Positions 55,314 through 64,000 are shown, counted from the first letter of the stretch. The stretch is 64,000 nucleotides of DNA from Gammaproteobacteria bacterium (GCA_034522055.1 JAXHLS010000002.1:3367549-3431548), one strand, 5' to 3'. Program-made: numbers and translations. Notes: generated by a model not told the origin, from the letters alone.

Positions 55314-55633
55314 CCGTTCGATCGAGTGCTGTTCCAGAAGGGATTACGTTTGGGGAAGTATCTCGACGCGGCGAAGGGGAATTAAAAGGATCAGAGCCGT
55401 TTGATTCTGCGCAACCCGGGCCGCGGGGAGTTGTAGGGCTACTTTTTCGACCCCCCCTGCTCCAATAATCGGCTGGCTCCGGGAAAAAAGGGCAACCTCG
55501 CAAAAAAGTGGCTCCTAAAGGGTCCTTCGGCGGTAAGAAACTCCGACAGACTCGGAAATAGAACAACTGAGCACACTTAGGAACAACGCCCCTTCAGCAC
55601 TTCATGAACTGCTGAAATATTTTGCTTCTGGGT
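55314..55633. other. Gene-free stretch between the operon and an intron remnant
   Basis: About 320 bases, including GGGGAATTAAAAGGATCAG, which looks like an IS200/IS605-type or similar end scrap, and homopolymer-rich parts. No supported gene. Confidence 0.35.
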
Positions 55634-55747
55634 TGTGCCACGAACGCTTGTCGGAGGCAAGCGATGCTGTACTGGAGATGAGGGTAAGCCCCTCGGAGCC
55701 GCCGGTCAGGCGGAGGCTCCAAACCGCCCAGTGCTGCTGCGTCTTAA
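55634..55747 (+). ncRNA. Remnant of the 5' part of a group II intron
   Basis: TGTGCCACGAACGC, GATGCTGTACTGGAGATG and CAGTGCTGCTGCGTC line up in order with the first about 110 bases of the intron at 59985 (TGTGTCACGAACAC, GGTGCTGTACTGAAGATG, CGGTGCTGCTGCGTT). The copy is cut off by the IS5-type element at 55748. No intron 3' part is found on the other side. Confidence 0.75.
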
Positions 55748-56995
55748 GGGAACTTCTAAAAATACCGCGCCAAATGTGAGATCATAGGCGGCATCTTGGA
55801 ACGTTAGGATTTGCCCATGCAGCCCGGCTTTTTCGATCTGGATAACCGTTATCAGGAACTGGAGAAACTCGGGGACCCATTGCCGACAATCGAGCGGGTA
55901 GTCGACTGGGAAAGTTTCCGCCCGATGCTGGAAAAGATTCACCAGAAGACGCGCAAGAGCAATGCCGGGCGCAAGCCCTACGATGTCGTGCTGATGTTCA
56001 AGGTCCTGGTGCTTCAGCACCTGTACAACCTGGCCGACGAACAGACCGAATATCAGATCCAGGATCGCTATTCCTTCTGCCGGTTCCTCGGTCTGACGCC
56101 GGAAGGTCGGGTTCCGGATGCCCGGACCATCTGGCTGTTCCGGGAACGGCTCAAGGAGCTGGAGCTGGTGGAAACGCTTTTCGCACAGTTGTCCAAGCAG
56201 ATAGAGGGATCGGGATACATCGCGCGACGGGGCCAAATCGTGGACGCGAGCATCGTGGCGGCGCCGCGTCAGCGCAATCGCCGGGAAGAGAATGCCCTGG
56301 TCAAGGAAGGCAAGACGCCGGAAGCGTGGCAGGACAAGCCCGCCAAGCTGCGGCAGAAGGATGTCGAGGCCCGCTGGACGAAGAAACACGGGAAGACCTA
56401 CTACGGCTACAAGAACCACGTGGGTATCGACAATGAACACAAGCTTGTCCGACGCTTCGGGGTGACGGATGCGGCGGTCCATGACAGCCAGGTTCTTGAC
56501 AGGCTGCTCGACCCCATGAACACGAGTGCCGACGTGTGGGCGGACTCGGCCTATCGCTCCAAAGAGCGGGAAGCGGCACTGAAGGAACGGGGCTACCGAA
56601 GCCATATTCAGACCAAGGGCACGGCGAAGCGGCCGCTGTCGGAGCGCGCCATCAAGGCCAACCATCGGCGAGCCAAGGTTCGTGTACGGGTTGAGCATAT
56701 CTTTGCTGCCCAAACTGCGATGGGCGGGATGCTGGTACGCACTATTGGATTGGCTCGAGCGCGGGTGAAGATTGGCATGATGAATATCGTCTATAACATT
56801 CGGCGACTGGCCTACCTGGAGACGCGGCGTGCATTGAGCAGCCCATAGAGGACATCACAAGCTCGGTTAGGCATGGCACGAACGGGAATATCCCGGTATT
56901 GCCCTTTCCATAATCGCGACATGATATTCATCCAGGGTGGCGAATGCCCGTCCTTTAGCCGCGAGATGCAAAAGCAGGGATTAATAGAGGTTCCC
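55748..56995 (+). mobile_element. IS5-family insertion sequence
   Basis: The ends GGGAACTTCTAAAAAT and, inverted, GGGAACCTCTATTAAT agree at most positions and enclose a single transposase gene. The left flank is an intron remnant; the right flank is only six bases from the end of the ISKra4-type element. No clean target duplication is visible, probably because of later rearrangement. Confidence 0.8.
55817..56848 (+). CDS. IS5 family transposase
   Basis: A 343-residue DDE transposase of the IS5 family: N-terminal MQPGFFDLDNRYQELEKLGD, catalytic region GQIVDASIVAAPRQRN (first Asp), FGVTDAAVHDSQVLDRLL and VWADSAYRSKEREAAL (second Asp), then VRVRVEHIFAAQ with the Glu. It appears intact. ATG 55817 is used; an upstream TTG at 55811 adds two residues. 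Confidence 0.93.
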   Translation: MQPGFFDLDNRYQELEKLGDPLPTIERVVDWESFRPMLEKIHQKTRKSNAGRKPYDVVLMFKVLVLQHLYNLADEQTEYQIQDRYSFCRFLGLTPEGRVPDARTIWLFRERLKELELVETLFAQLSKQIEGSGYIARRGQIVDASIVAAPRQRNRREENALVKEGKTPEAWQDKPAKLRQKDVEARWTKKHGKTYYGYKNHVGIDNEHKLVRRFGVTDAAVHDSQVLDRLLDPMNTSADVWADSAYRSKEREAALKERGYRSHIQTKGTAKRPLSERAIKANHRRAKVRVRVEHIFAAQTAMGGMLVRTIGLARARVKIGMMNIVYNIRRLAYLETRRALSSP

Positions 56996-57001
56996 TAAAG
57001 A

Positions 57002-58658
57002 TTTGGGTGTAGATCTCGAACTGACTTCAACAAGTCAACGTAAGCGATCGATTTATTGGGAGTTATATACGGGTTCGGTATTTCCCAAGGCGGCATCGGT
57101 GACAGTTTGTCGTGAGGGGGGCGCAGCAGGAATGAGGAAGGGGCAGTGGACCTCTGGAATAATGTTCGGTGAGAAAGCGAAACCACTCCGGAGGGCTGCC
57201 CCAATGCCAGTATTTCACGCCGAGACCCGTCACGCCACTGCGTGCCCTATCAGCCAAAGCCTGGAGCGCCTGAAGGCGATGCTGCGGGCGCTGTCCGAGC
57301 GCGCCGTGGCGTGGGAGGACTTCGAATCTTACGAGCGCGAACTCCATGCGGCATTCGTCGAAGCTGAACGCGAGGTACTGGCCAGCGAACTGGAGGGCCT
57401 TGATGTGGATGTGCCCTACGTTTTCATCGAGGGCCACCGACACCGTCGGGTGCTGCGTTCGAGCGAGACCTATACAAGTGCGGTGGGGCCGGTCACGGTG
57501 ACGCGCACCCTGTATCGCGCGGGCAAGGGTCGGTCGGTGGTGCCCCTGGAGTTGCGTGCGGGGATGATAGAGGGGCAGTGGACGCCGCTGGCGGCGCGCC
57601 AGGCGAGCTTTCTGGTGGCGCAGCTCACGCCGCAGGCATGCGAGGACACACTGCGTGAGTTGGGCAACATGGTCCCATCCAAGAGCAGCCTGGATCGGCT
57701 GCCCAAACGCCTGAGCGCGCGTTGGGAGGCCGAGCGAGAGGCCTTCGAGGCGGGGCTGCGTGAGGGTTTTTCGGTGCCGGAGGCGGCCTGCACGATGGGC
57801 GTATCCCTCGATGGGGTGATGGTGCCGATGAAGGACGGCGCGCGCCAAGTGAAGCGAGCCGAGGCGCGTTCTGCGGGCAAGCAGACCAAGGGGCCGGCAG
57901 GCTACCAGGAGGTCGGATGCGGCTCGGTGTCCTTCTATGATGCTCAAGGGGAACGGTTGGATACGGTGCGCTTTGGGCGCATGCCGCAGGCGAAGAAGGC
58001 GACACTCAAGGAGAGCCTGCGCGCGGAGGTGACTGCGGCCCTTGCTCAACGCCCCGATCTCACCGTCGTCAAGGTCGCCGACGGCGCTCGGGACAACTGG
58101 ACTTTCCTCACCGAACTGGCCCCTGAAGGCGAGGAGCGCGTGGACTTCTTTCACGCCGTCGAGCAGCTCAAGGCGGCGCTTGATAGCGCCTACGGGGACA
58201 CTGATCCAAAGGGTCGCGCCCAGTTCGAGAAGCTGCGCCATATCCTTCGCAAAGAGAGCGACGGCGTGGAGAAAGTCATTCGCGCCCTCAGGCACCTGCG
58301 CGACAAACACCCACGTCGCAAGCGCATCAAAGAGGTGCTCGGCTACTTCCGGCGTCACCGTCGACGGATGGATTACGCCGCTGCGGCGGCACGCTCGCTG
58401 CCCATCGGTTCCGGGGTTATCGAGGCCACTTGCAAATCCCTCGCCACGCAGCGCATGAAGCGCTCCGGCATGCGCTGGCGCCATGACGGCGGACAGGCCA
58501 TCCTGACGCTGCGCGCACTCATGCAAAGTCATCGTTTCGACCCTGCCTGGCAACTCTTGTCAGAAACTTACCGTGGCCAAGTGGTGCTCCCGGATGACCC
58601 CGTCATACCGATGCAAAGGCGTGCCGCCTGAATGGTCAATTACAGAGCTACACCCAAA
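57002..58658 (+). mobile_element. ISKra4-family insertion sequence
   Basis: TTTGGGTGTAGATCTC at 57002 and GAGCTACACCCAAA ending at 58658 are inverted ends (TTTGGGTGTAG...CTC shared). They enclose one transposase gene. The element lies only six bases from the right end of the IS5-type element. I see no obvious target duplication. Confidence 0.8.
57204..58631 (+). CDS. ISKra4 family transposase
   Basis: A 475-residue transposase. Conserved segments are YVFIEGHRHRRVLRSSETY, VGPVTVTRTLYRAGKGRSV, MGVSLDGVMVPMKDGAR (first Asp), VKVADGARDNWTFL and FHAVEQLKAALDSAYGD (second Asp region), and a C-terminal LPIGSGVIEATCKSLATQR with the Glu. The start MPVFHAETRHATACP at 57204 follows the family. The frame extends further upstream without similarity. 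The gene appears intact. Confidence 0.9.
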   Translation: MPVFHAETRHATACPISQSLERLKAMLRALSERAVAWEDFESYERELHAAFVEAEREVLASELEGLDVDVPYVFIEGHRHRRVLRSSETYTSAVGPVTVTRTLYRAGKGRSVVPLELRAGMIEGQWTPLAARQASFLVAQLTPQACEDTLRELGNMVPSKSSLDRLPKRLSARWEAEREAFEAGLREGFSVPEAACTMGVSLDGVMVPMKDGARQVKRAEARSAGKQTKGPAGYQEVGCGSVSFYDAQGERLDTVRFGRMPQAKKATLKESLRAEVTAALAQRPDLTVVKVADGARDNWTFLTELAPEGEERVDFFHAVEQLKAALDSAYGDTDPKGRAQFEKLRHILRKESDGVEKVIRALRHLRDKHPRRKRIKEVLGYFRRHRRRMDYAAAAARSLPIGSGVIEATCKSLATQRMKRSGMRWRHDGGQAILTLRALMQSHRFDPAWQLLSETYRGQVVLPDDPVIPMQRRAA

Positions 58659-59368
58659 GATTTGGCTTTCTGGGCGTGTCTTCAGGGATCCCCTTATTTC
58701 CCGAGGCAACGTGCTAAGTATCTGATTTCCCGTCGAGGCTGGCGCAGCCGGGGCCAATGGATCGTCGGTAACATGTTGATTTTACGAGGCTCAAAGAATG
58801 AGAGGATCCATGAGAGGCATGTCCAGATAGTTTGCGCCCGAAGAAACACAGCGGGTCTGTTGCTGTTGAAGTGTTTCGCTTGTCCCAGGAGCGAAAGAAA
58901 GGCCCAGTACATCAATCAGGGAATGACGGCCAGGCGCGTCTGCCGTGAGCCTTCCAAGATGGGCTGTGCCAGGGCTCTGAACTCGTCTCGAGCCTCCTCC
59001 GGGATGTTGCGTACGTTGAAGAGCACGTTTGCGCGGCGCGGTTGGCGAAATAAGGTGTGCACGCCCTGCGGGGTGTCACCGAGCAGCTCCGACAGTCGGG
59101 ACAAGACGGAGGGCGGCGCTAAAGCCTTGATGCCGACCTCCTAGGCGTGCTCGACCCAGATCAAGGCCATCACCTTCTCCTTGACGTCTTCGGGAAGGTA
59201 TTCTTGCTGTCCCTCTCCGAAGGTCAAGGCTCACTCCTATTGATTGCCCGAGGATAGTTTTTCTGGCAGCGTGGCAAGGCGGATCTCGGTTGCGCTGCAA
59301 GAGAAACTTGCAGGGATGAGATGCAACCACTCCGCTTGCAGTGCGTAGCTGCAACTCATGCAACCTAG
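58659..59368. other. Degenerate stretch with a decayed unknown gene on the minus strand
   Basis: Between the two IS elements lie about 700 bases without an intact gene. On the minus strand one frame reads LTFGEGQQEYLPEDVKEKV, MALIWVEHA, a TAG stop (about 59141), EVGIKALAPPSVLSRLSELL, GDTPQGVHTLFRQPRR and so on to 58916. It looks like a formerly coding sequence, but I cannot name the family. Confidence 0.45.
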
Positions 59369-59464
59369 GGAACCGCTGATTTATTCGGATAGCGATCAGC
59401 GATCCACGTGCGCCGCGGGATATGAGATCATAGGCGCGTTCCCATTTCAGCGAGCCCTGAAGCC

Positions 59465-62298
59465 ATGCAACGCAGCTTTTCCGACCTGGAGTACGCCGCC
59501 AAGAAGAAGCAGACCCGCCGCGACCGTTTCCTGGCCGATATTGAGGCGGTGACGCCCTGGCAGGACCTGGTGGCAGAGCTGGAGACGTTCTATCCCAAGA
59601 GCGGCCGGCGGGGCCGACCGCCCATCGGCTTGGAGCGGATGCTGCGGATGTACGTGGCCCAGCAGTGCTTCGGGCTCTCTGACGAGGGCATTGAGGACGC
59701 GGTCTACGACAGCCAGTCCATTCGCCGCTTCGTGGGCATCGACCTGTCGCGGGAGTCGGCGCCGGACGCGACCACGCTGCTCAAGTTCCGGCACCTGTTG
59801 GAGACGCACGGGCTCATGCGCAAGGTGTTCGAGGCTATCAACGGACACCTGGCCGAGAAAGGCCTGTTGCTCCGGGAGGGGACCATTCTGGACGCGACGC
59901 TGATTGCGGCGCCGCCGTCCACCAAGAACCGCGAGAAGGCCCGCGACCCGGAGATGCACCAGGCCAAGAAGGGCAATCAGTGGTGTGTGTCACGAACACA
60001 GGCGGCAGACCTGTGGTGCTGTACTGAAGATGGGAGTAGGCCTCCCGAAGCCGGCCTGCAGGGGCAGGCTTCAAACCACCCGGTGCTGCTGCGTTCAAAA
60101 GACGTGGTGGTGAGCGACCGGGCGAAAGTCACCCCTTGAGGGGTGGCAGGTGGGTATTGAGAAGATGAGCGAAAGCAAACCGTCCGACGACGCATCGTTA
60201 TGCCCAAGACGCTGTCGAAACGGAGGTGGACCATTGGCTTCAGGACGAATCGGGGCGCTACCTGCTTACGGACCCGATGGCAGCCGGTGTATAGGCGGCA
60301 TGATCTCAATACAGGCTTTGGTACGGAACGTGAGAACCTTGTTCCAGATGCGAAGGGAAATGACAAGTGGCCAACACCATGAGGAAGAATACCGATGCTG
60401 GAGCGAGGGGCGGAGCCTCCCGTAGTAGTGACGAAGTCCCTGTAATGGGGGTGGAGCGAAGGGGGGGCGTTATCCTGCCGACGAATGTTGCCAACCTCCG
60501 GGGATGAGCAGCGTGAACTCGGCGAAACCTTACGGCATAGCGAAACGCACGGTATGGGAGGCATACCAGCAGGTCAAGGCCAACTGCGGTGCTGCCGGCA
60601 TCGACGATGAAACCATCGCCGACTTCGAACAGGACCTGTCGAAGAATCTGTACAAGCTGTGGAACCGGATGTCGTCGGGGTCATACTTCCCGCCGCCGGT
60701 CAAGCAAGTGGAGATTCCCAAGGCATCAGGAGGCATGCGCACGCTGGGAGTGCCCACGGTTTCTGACCGTGTCGCGCAAACCGTCGTCAAGCTTCTCATC
60801 GAGCCAGAGCTGGACTCGATCTTCCATCCGGACTCTTATGGGTATCGGCCGGGGCGGTCGGCGAAGCAAGCCGTGGCGATCACTCGTGAGCGCTGCTGGC
60901 GATATGACTGGGTGGTGGAGTTTGATATCAAGGCAGCCTTTGATCAGATTGACCACGGGCTGCTGATGAAGGCGGTGCGCGCCCACATCAAGGAAGACTG
61001 GATTCTTCTGTACATCGAAAGGTGGCTGGTTGCGCCGTTCGAAACAGAGGACGGCGCTCGCCTTCCACGCGAACGCGGCACTCCGCAGGGCGGAGTGGTC
61101 AGTCCCATCCTGATGAACCTGTTCATGCACTACGCCTTCGACACGTGGATACAACGCACCAGCCCGAACTGTCCGTTCGCCCGGTACGCAGATGACGCGG
61201 TGGTTCACTGCCGCAGTCGGAAGCAGGCGGAGTACGTGATGCGAGCCATCGCGTCACGGTTGGCGGACTACGGGTTGACGATGCATCCTGACAAATCGAA
61301 TGTCGTGTACTGCAAGGACAGCAACCGCACCGAACAGCATCCTCACGTGAGCTTTACCTTCCTGGGCTTTACGTTCAGGCCGAGGAAGGCCCACAGCAAG
61401 CAAGACCAGCTCTTCACGAGCTTCCTGCCGGGAGCCAGTGCAGATGCCTTGCGGCGGATGCGGCAGGCGGTGCGCCGTTGGCGACTCAATCGCCAGACGC
61501 ACGTGACGCTGGCCGAGGTGGCTCGGCTCTACAACCCAGTGATACAGGGGTGGTGGCAATACTATGGCGCGTTCTACCGAACCGCCATGCTCGGCATCTT
61601 CCAGCACATCGATAGAGCGCTTGAACGTTGGGCCCGACGAAAGTACAGGGCTCTTCACCGCCGCAAGCGGGCCAGCGTTGACTGGCTGGCCAAGATCCGT
61701 GCATCAGCACCACTGTTGTTCTATCACTGGCGCGTAGCCGGACCACAGGTTGGATAACGGGAGCCGTATGACGCGAGAGTGTCACGTACGGTTCTGTGAG
61801 CGGCTGCGGGGGCAGTTCCCGCGGCCGACTCGCCACTTCGGGATGAAGGCGCATATCGGCGTCGATGCGGACTCTGGCCTGGTACACACCCTCGTGGGCA
61901 CGGCCGCCAATGTGGCCGACGTGAGTCAGACCCACGCGTTGCTGCATGGTGAGGAGACGGATGTGCTCGGGGATGCGGGCTATCAAGGCATGGAGAAACG
62001 GGCCGAGACGAAGGACCTGGACGTCAGCTGGCATGTGGCCATGCGTCCCGGCAAGCGCAAGGCGTTGGGCGCTGACCCGGTGGACCAGCTGCGCGAACAG
62101 TACGAGCGGGCGAAGGCGCAGCTGCGAGCAAAGGTGGAGCACCCGTTTCATGTCATCAAGAACCTCTTCCGTCACCGCAAGGCCCGGTACCGCGGGCTGG
62201 CCAAGAACACGGCCCAGCTCTATGTCCTGTTCGGCTTGGCCAATCTCTTCATGGCGCGGGGGCGATTACTCGCCCTCGATACCCGTGATCCGTCCTGA
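59465..62298 (+). CDS. IS5 family transposase, split by a group II intron (exons 59465-59984 and 61835-62298)
   Basis: Exon 1 encodes MQRSFSDLEYAAKKKQTRRD to AKKGNQW plus the first base of the next codon. Exon 2 supplies the rest, starting YFGMKAHIGVDADSGLVHTL. Joined, they give 984 bases, a 327-residue uninterrupted transposase with all catalytic parts (GTILDATLIAAPPSTKN; GDAGYQGMEKR; AKVEHPFHVIKNLF). The splice exactly rebuilds the family motif GNQWYFGMK, so the gene is functional only if the intron is removed. Confidence 0.88.
59985..61834 (+). ncRNA. Group II intron with reverse transcriptase
   Basis: The intron begins GTGTGTCACG (consensus GUGYG) and ends CCGACTCGCC. Domain V is the 34-nt hairpin GAGCCGTATGACGCGAGAGT...ACGGTTC at 61761-61794 with the catalytic AGC-like base and bulge region of bacterial introns. 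Domain VI follows (GTGAGCGGCTGCGGG...). An RT/maturase gene lies in domain IV. Removing it restores the IS5 transposase frame, which fixes both boundaries. Confidence 0.88.
60504..61757 (+). CDS. ltrA: Group II intron reverse transcriptase/maturase
   Basis: A 417-residue intron-encoded protein. RT domains are seen in QVEIPKASGGMRTLGVPTVSD, PDSYGYRPGRSAKQAV, FDIKAAFDQIDH, RGTPQGGVVSPIL and the catalytic FARYADDAVVH. The maturase (X) domain follows with NPVIQGWWQYYGAFYR and ALERWARRKY. No C-terminal HNH endonuclease domain is present, which fits bacterial introns that use nascent DNA strands as primer. The gene lies in domain IV and ends just before domain V. It appears intact. Confidence 0.94.
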   Translation: MSSVNSAKPYGIAKRTVWEAYQQVKANCGAAGIDDETIADFEQDLSKNLYKLWNRMSSGSYFPPPVKQVEIPKASGGMRTLGVPTVSDRVAQTVVKLLIEPELDSIFHPDSYGYRPGRSAKQAVAITRERCWRYDWVVEFDIKAAFDQIDHGLLMKAVRAHIKEDWILLYIERWLVAPFETEDGARLPRERGTPQGGVVSPILMNLFMHYAFDTWIQRTSPNCPFARYADDAVVHCRSRKQAEYVMRAIASRLADYGLTMHPDKSNVVYCKDSNRTEQHPHVSFTFLGFTFRPRKAHSKQDQLFTSFLPGASADALRRMRQAVRRWRLNRQTHVTLAEVARLYNPVIQGWWQYYGAFYRTAMLGIFQHIDRALERWARRKYRALHRRKRASVDWLAKIRASAPLLFYHWRVAGPQVG

Positions 62299-62439
62299 AA
62301 TCGAGAATTCAGGGCAAAACGGGCAAATAAAGGCTCAAAATAAGACCCAGAAACGCTTCGCATAACGAAATCACTTGGTCCAGGCTGCCCTTGCGGGCAG
62401 GTCGTTGGACGAATTGGAATTAGTTCAGTGTTTCCCTAG

Positions 62440-62635
62440 GTCGGAAGATATATTCCGCGTCGTCCGGCATTGAGCCGTGGAAGTCACTTCTAGCGATGAC
62501 GCACGATCCACCCTGCTGCGAAAGACGTTCCCCGGTGAGAGCGGTCACCCGATTTGATGGACTGATTTTCACGATTGGTGATGGTTCCATCGACAGTGGT
62601 GAGGGCGGCGTTGCCGCCGCGGTCACACGCACAGA
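62440..62635. other. Gene-free stretch between IS5 end and the second transposon module
   Basis: About 200 bases; probably the left end region of the second DDE/ATPase module. I searched for TGTTGT ends like those of the first transposon and found none here, so the end may lie beyond the IS5 insertion or has diverged. Confidence 0.35.
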
Positions 62636-62824
62636 TCAGGACGAGGGGTCGAAGGGCAGGGTCAGTTGGTTATCGTGGGGGCGCTGGTCGTGGTACCAGC
62701 GGTGTATTTGTATGAAGTAGTGGTTTTGGAAGGCGGTATAGAAGTCTTCGAGGAACTCATTGAGTGCAACGACGGCTTCGTCGGGCAGTTCGGGGAAGGC
62801 GAAGCGATCGGCATCGTCGTGCAT
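62636..62824 (-). CDS. Small conserved transposon protein, second module (62 aa)
   Basis: A 62-residue protein (MHDDADRFAFPELPDEAVVA...) with NHYFIQIHRWYHDQRP in its second half, matching NRYFAEITRYYQ in the 55-residue protein at 40768-40935. It directly follows the ATPase gene (one base between), again in the same order. The two acidic N-termini and the shared aromatic helix suggest one family of transposon accessory proteins. Function unknown. Confidence 0.75.
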   Translation of the reverse strand: MHDDADRFAFPELPDEAVVALNEFLEDFYTAFQNHYFIQIHRWYHDQRPHDNQLTLPFDPSS

Positions 62825-62825
62825 G

Positions 62826-63674
62826 TCAGCGGACTCCAGCGGCGCTGCGTCGAGGCGGTTGCGTTGCGGGTGCAGCGAAGACCTGCAGATAGAGTTTTTC
62901 GTCGAGCACGGTGATGTCGCGCTGCGCGGCGGCCATGAGCAGTTCGGCGGCCATACTGATGAAGATGCGGTAGTTGCCTGCGGCGTGATCGGCGAGCGTG
63001 TGACGCAGTTCCTGGGTCATGAGGCCGGCGTTGCCGGCGGTGGTGAGCAGGTGTTCGAGGCAGGCGAGGAGCTCTTCACGGGTTGCGACGCCGGTGGCGA
63101 GGCGTGTGCGAATGCGCGAGCCCAAGGGGATGAGTTCCTCGCGGCGCAGCTTGTCGAGCAGGCGAGCATCGCCAGAGAGCACCACGCACAGGAGCGATTG
63201 GGAATCGAAGCGTGCGCTGGCCAGCAGGCGCAGCTCACTCAAGACCATGGGGGTCATTTCCTGGGCTTCGTCGATGAGGATGACGGGGCGTCGATTGGCG
63301 GAGCCGAGATGGTCGAGCCAGCGGGCGCGCAGCGCCTTGAAGCCACCCCAGCGGTTGCTCATGCGCATGGCGATCCCGAAGATGTCACCGAGCTCGCGGT
63401 AGAAGTCGCTCAAGTTGCTTTGCGGATGGTGGATGACGCCGACCGACAAGTCCGTCAGGCGTGAGAGGCGCTCGGCAAGCAGTCGCATGACGACGCTTTT
63501 GCCGGAGCCGGGATCACCATGGACAAGCGCGAAGCCGCCCTCGCGCAGGTGCGCCTGCTCGATACGCCAGCAGAAGTTCTCGATCTGGGGCGGCACATAG
63601 AGCGCTTCGGTCGGCACGTCGGGGGTAAAGGGGTTCCATTTGAGGCCATAGAGCGCCAGGAGTTTCTGGTTCAT
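62826..63674 (-). CDS. ExeA-like AAA+ ATPase, second module
   Basis: A 282-residue AAA+ protein: MNQKLLALYGLKWNPFTPDV at the start, Walker A HGDPGSGKSVVMRL, Walker B PVILIDEAQEMT, sensor LLCVVLSGDARLLDKL and a C-terminal winged part NYRIFISMAAELL. It is a relative of the ATPase at 40950-41750, sharing the order and fold but clearly diverged in sequence. It probably serves as target selector for the transposase encoded upstream. Confidence 0.9.
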   Translation of the reverse strand: MNQKLLALYGLKWNPFTPDVPTEALYVPPQIENFCWRIEQAHLREGGFALVHGDPGSGKSVVMRLLAERLSRLTDLSVGVIHHPQSNLSDFYRELGDIFGIAMRMSNRWGGFKALRARWLDHLGSANRRPVILIDEAQEMTPMVLSELRLLASARFDSQSLLCVVLSGDARLLDKLRREELIPLGSRIRTRLATGVATREELLACLEHLLTTAGNAGLMTQELRHTLADHAAGNYRIFISMAAELLMAAAQRDITVLDEKLYLQVFAAPATQPPRRSAAGVR

Positions 63675-63680
63675 GCGGGG

Positions 63681-63999
63681 TCAATCCTTCTCGTTGGTGG
63701 GTAAATAGGCCGGCGGCAGGCCGGTGGCGGCGTAGTCGGCGATCATTTGTTTCATCAGCGGTGCGATGCCGGTGTTGGTCGCGGCGCTCGGCGCTGGGTG
63801 GGTCGGCTCGACGCGCCGGCGCAGGGCGTCGGCGTTGGCCGTTTTATCGAGCGGGCGCACCGGGCAGAGGATGGTGCCCGTGCGCGCATCGACCAGGTCG
63901 ACGCGGCTCAAGTCCCAGCGGGCATAGCGCAGGTGCACCTCGCTCAGATGACGATAGCGCGACGGCAGCTCGAAGCGCTGGCCGTCGAGACTGACGGTG
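63681..63999 (-). CDS. Mu/TnsB-like transposase, C-terminal part (start outside the window)
   Basis: The minus-strand frame is open to the window edge and reads TVSLDGQRFELPSRYRHLSE, VHLRYARWDLSRVDLVDART, GTILCPVRPLDKTANADALR and so on, ending TNEKD. TVSLDGQRFEL parallels RTVSLNGHVYEV in the C-terminal beta domain of the transposase at 41750, and the remainder aligns with its tail. The catalytic core lies beyond the window. It is the first of the three genes in this second module. Confidence 0.75.
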   Translation of the reverse strand, partial: TVSLDGQRFELPSRYRHLSEVHLRYARWDLSRVDLVDARTGTILCPVRPLDKTANADALRRRVEPTHPAPSAATNTGIAPLMKQMIADYAATGLPPAYLPTNEKD

Positions 64000-64000
64000 C

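Larger units (their letters stand above)
59369..62435 (+). mobile_element. IS5-family element carrying a group II intron
   Basis: Ends GGAACCGCTGATTTATTC and, inverted, GGAAACACTGAACTAATTC enclose the element, and the 4-bp target CTAG is duplicated on both sides (59365-59368 and 62436-62439). Without the intron at 59985-61834 the element would be about 1.2 kb, typical of IS5. The target fits the YTAR preference of the family. Confidence 0.88.

Noticed and set aside
61750-62298. A separate 182-residue protein starting inside the intron
   Set aside because: The first about 28 codons are intron domains V/VI; the rest is exon 2 of the IS5 transposase.

Overview
The window looks like a chromosomal segment of a GC-rich gammaproteobacterium, possibly of the purple-sulfur/Chromatiales type. 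This is suggested by the dnaX-ybaB-recR order, the sucA-sucB and acnA genes, the type-II-like citrate synthase and an ICE of the PFGI-1 class. The taxonomic placement is inference. The window splits sharply into a conserved housekeeping half (about 1-22300) and an accessory half (about 22300-64000).

Housekeeping half. A 5'-truncated dnaX is followed by ybaB/ebfC and recR. Between recR and the next core genes sits an AT-richer three-gene islet (2630-3891). It is bracketed by GTTGGGC and GCCCAAC boxes, as in an integron-type gene cassette. Next comes a sulfotransferase / glycosyltransferase / DUF2334 deacetylase operon, probably for a cell-surface glycan or glycolipid. On the minus strand follow a double-thioredoxin-fold periplasmic protein, an S9 peptidase, aconitase and the 2-oxoglutarate dehydrogenase genes sucB and sucA. 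A CBS-domain protein, an orphan sigma-54 activator and citrate synthase (gltA) follow. Two copies of a palindromic repeat in inverted orientation bracket the CBS-gltA block. A tRNA-Thr(CGT) closes the core part.

Accessory half. A degenerate tRNA 3' end and a terminator follow the tRNA. Then come a DinB-type polymerase, a broken orphan hydrogenase small-subunit-like gene, and a metal-efflux operon. That operon holds a BlaI-type repressor, an M56 protease with a His/Cys-rich loop, CzcC, a His-rich lipoprotein, CzcB and CzcA. A DUF3147 gene and two paralogous mini membrane proteins follow, separated by an IS91-type element. Next are an AbiEi/AbiEii toxin-antitoxin pair with a (GCT)14 microsatellite, fragments of IS91 and msrA, and a Phd/RelE-type pair.

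At 40587-43988 lies a complete-looking 3.4-kb transposon with inverted ends and a 5-bp target duplication. It has four genes: a zinc ribbon protein, a Mu/TnsB-like DDE transposase, an ExeA/MuB-like ATPase and a small conserved protein. A ParDE-like pair and a perfectly ungapped 247-bp duplicated structured repeat follow, then a truncated ICE segment (integrase, PilL, TIGR03759, lytic transglycosylase, TIGR03765, TraD, TIGR03747).

The last part holds an AT-rich operon (2-TM membrane protein, SAM methyltransferase, PhyH-type dioxygenase) and a heap of insertion elements. One IS5-family transposase gene there is interrupted by a group II intron whose removal restores the reading frame exactly. 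The window ends inside a second, related DDE/ATPase/small-protein module.
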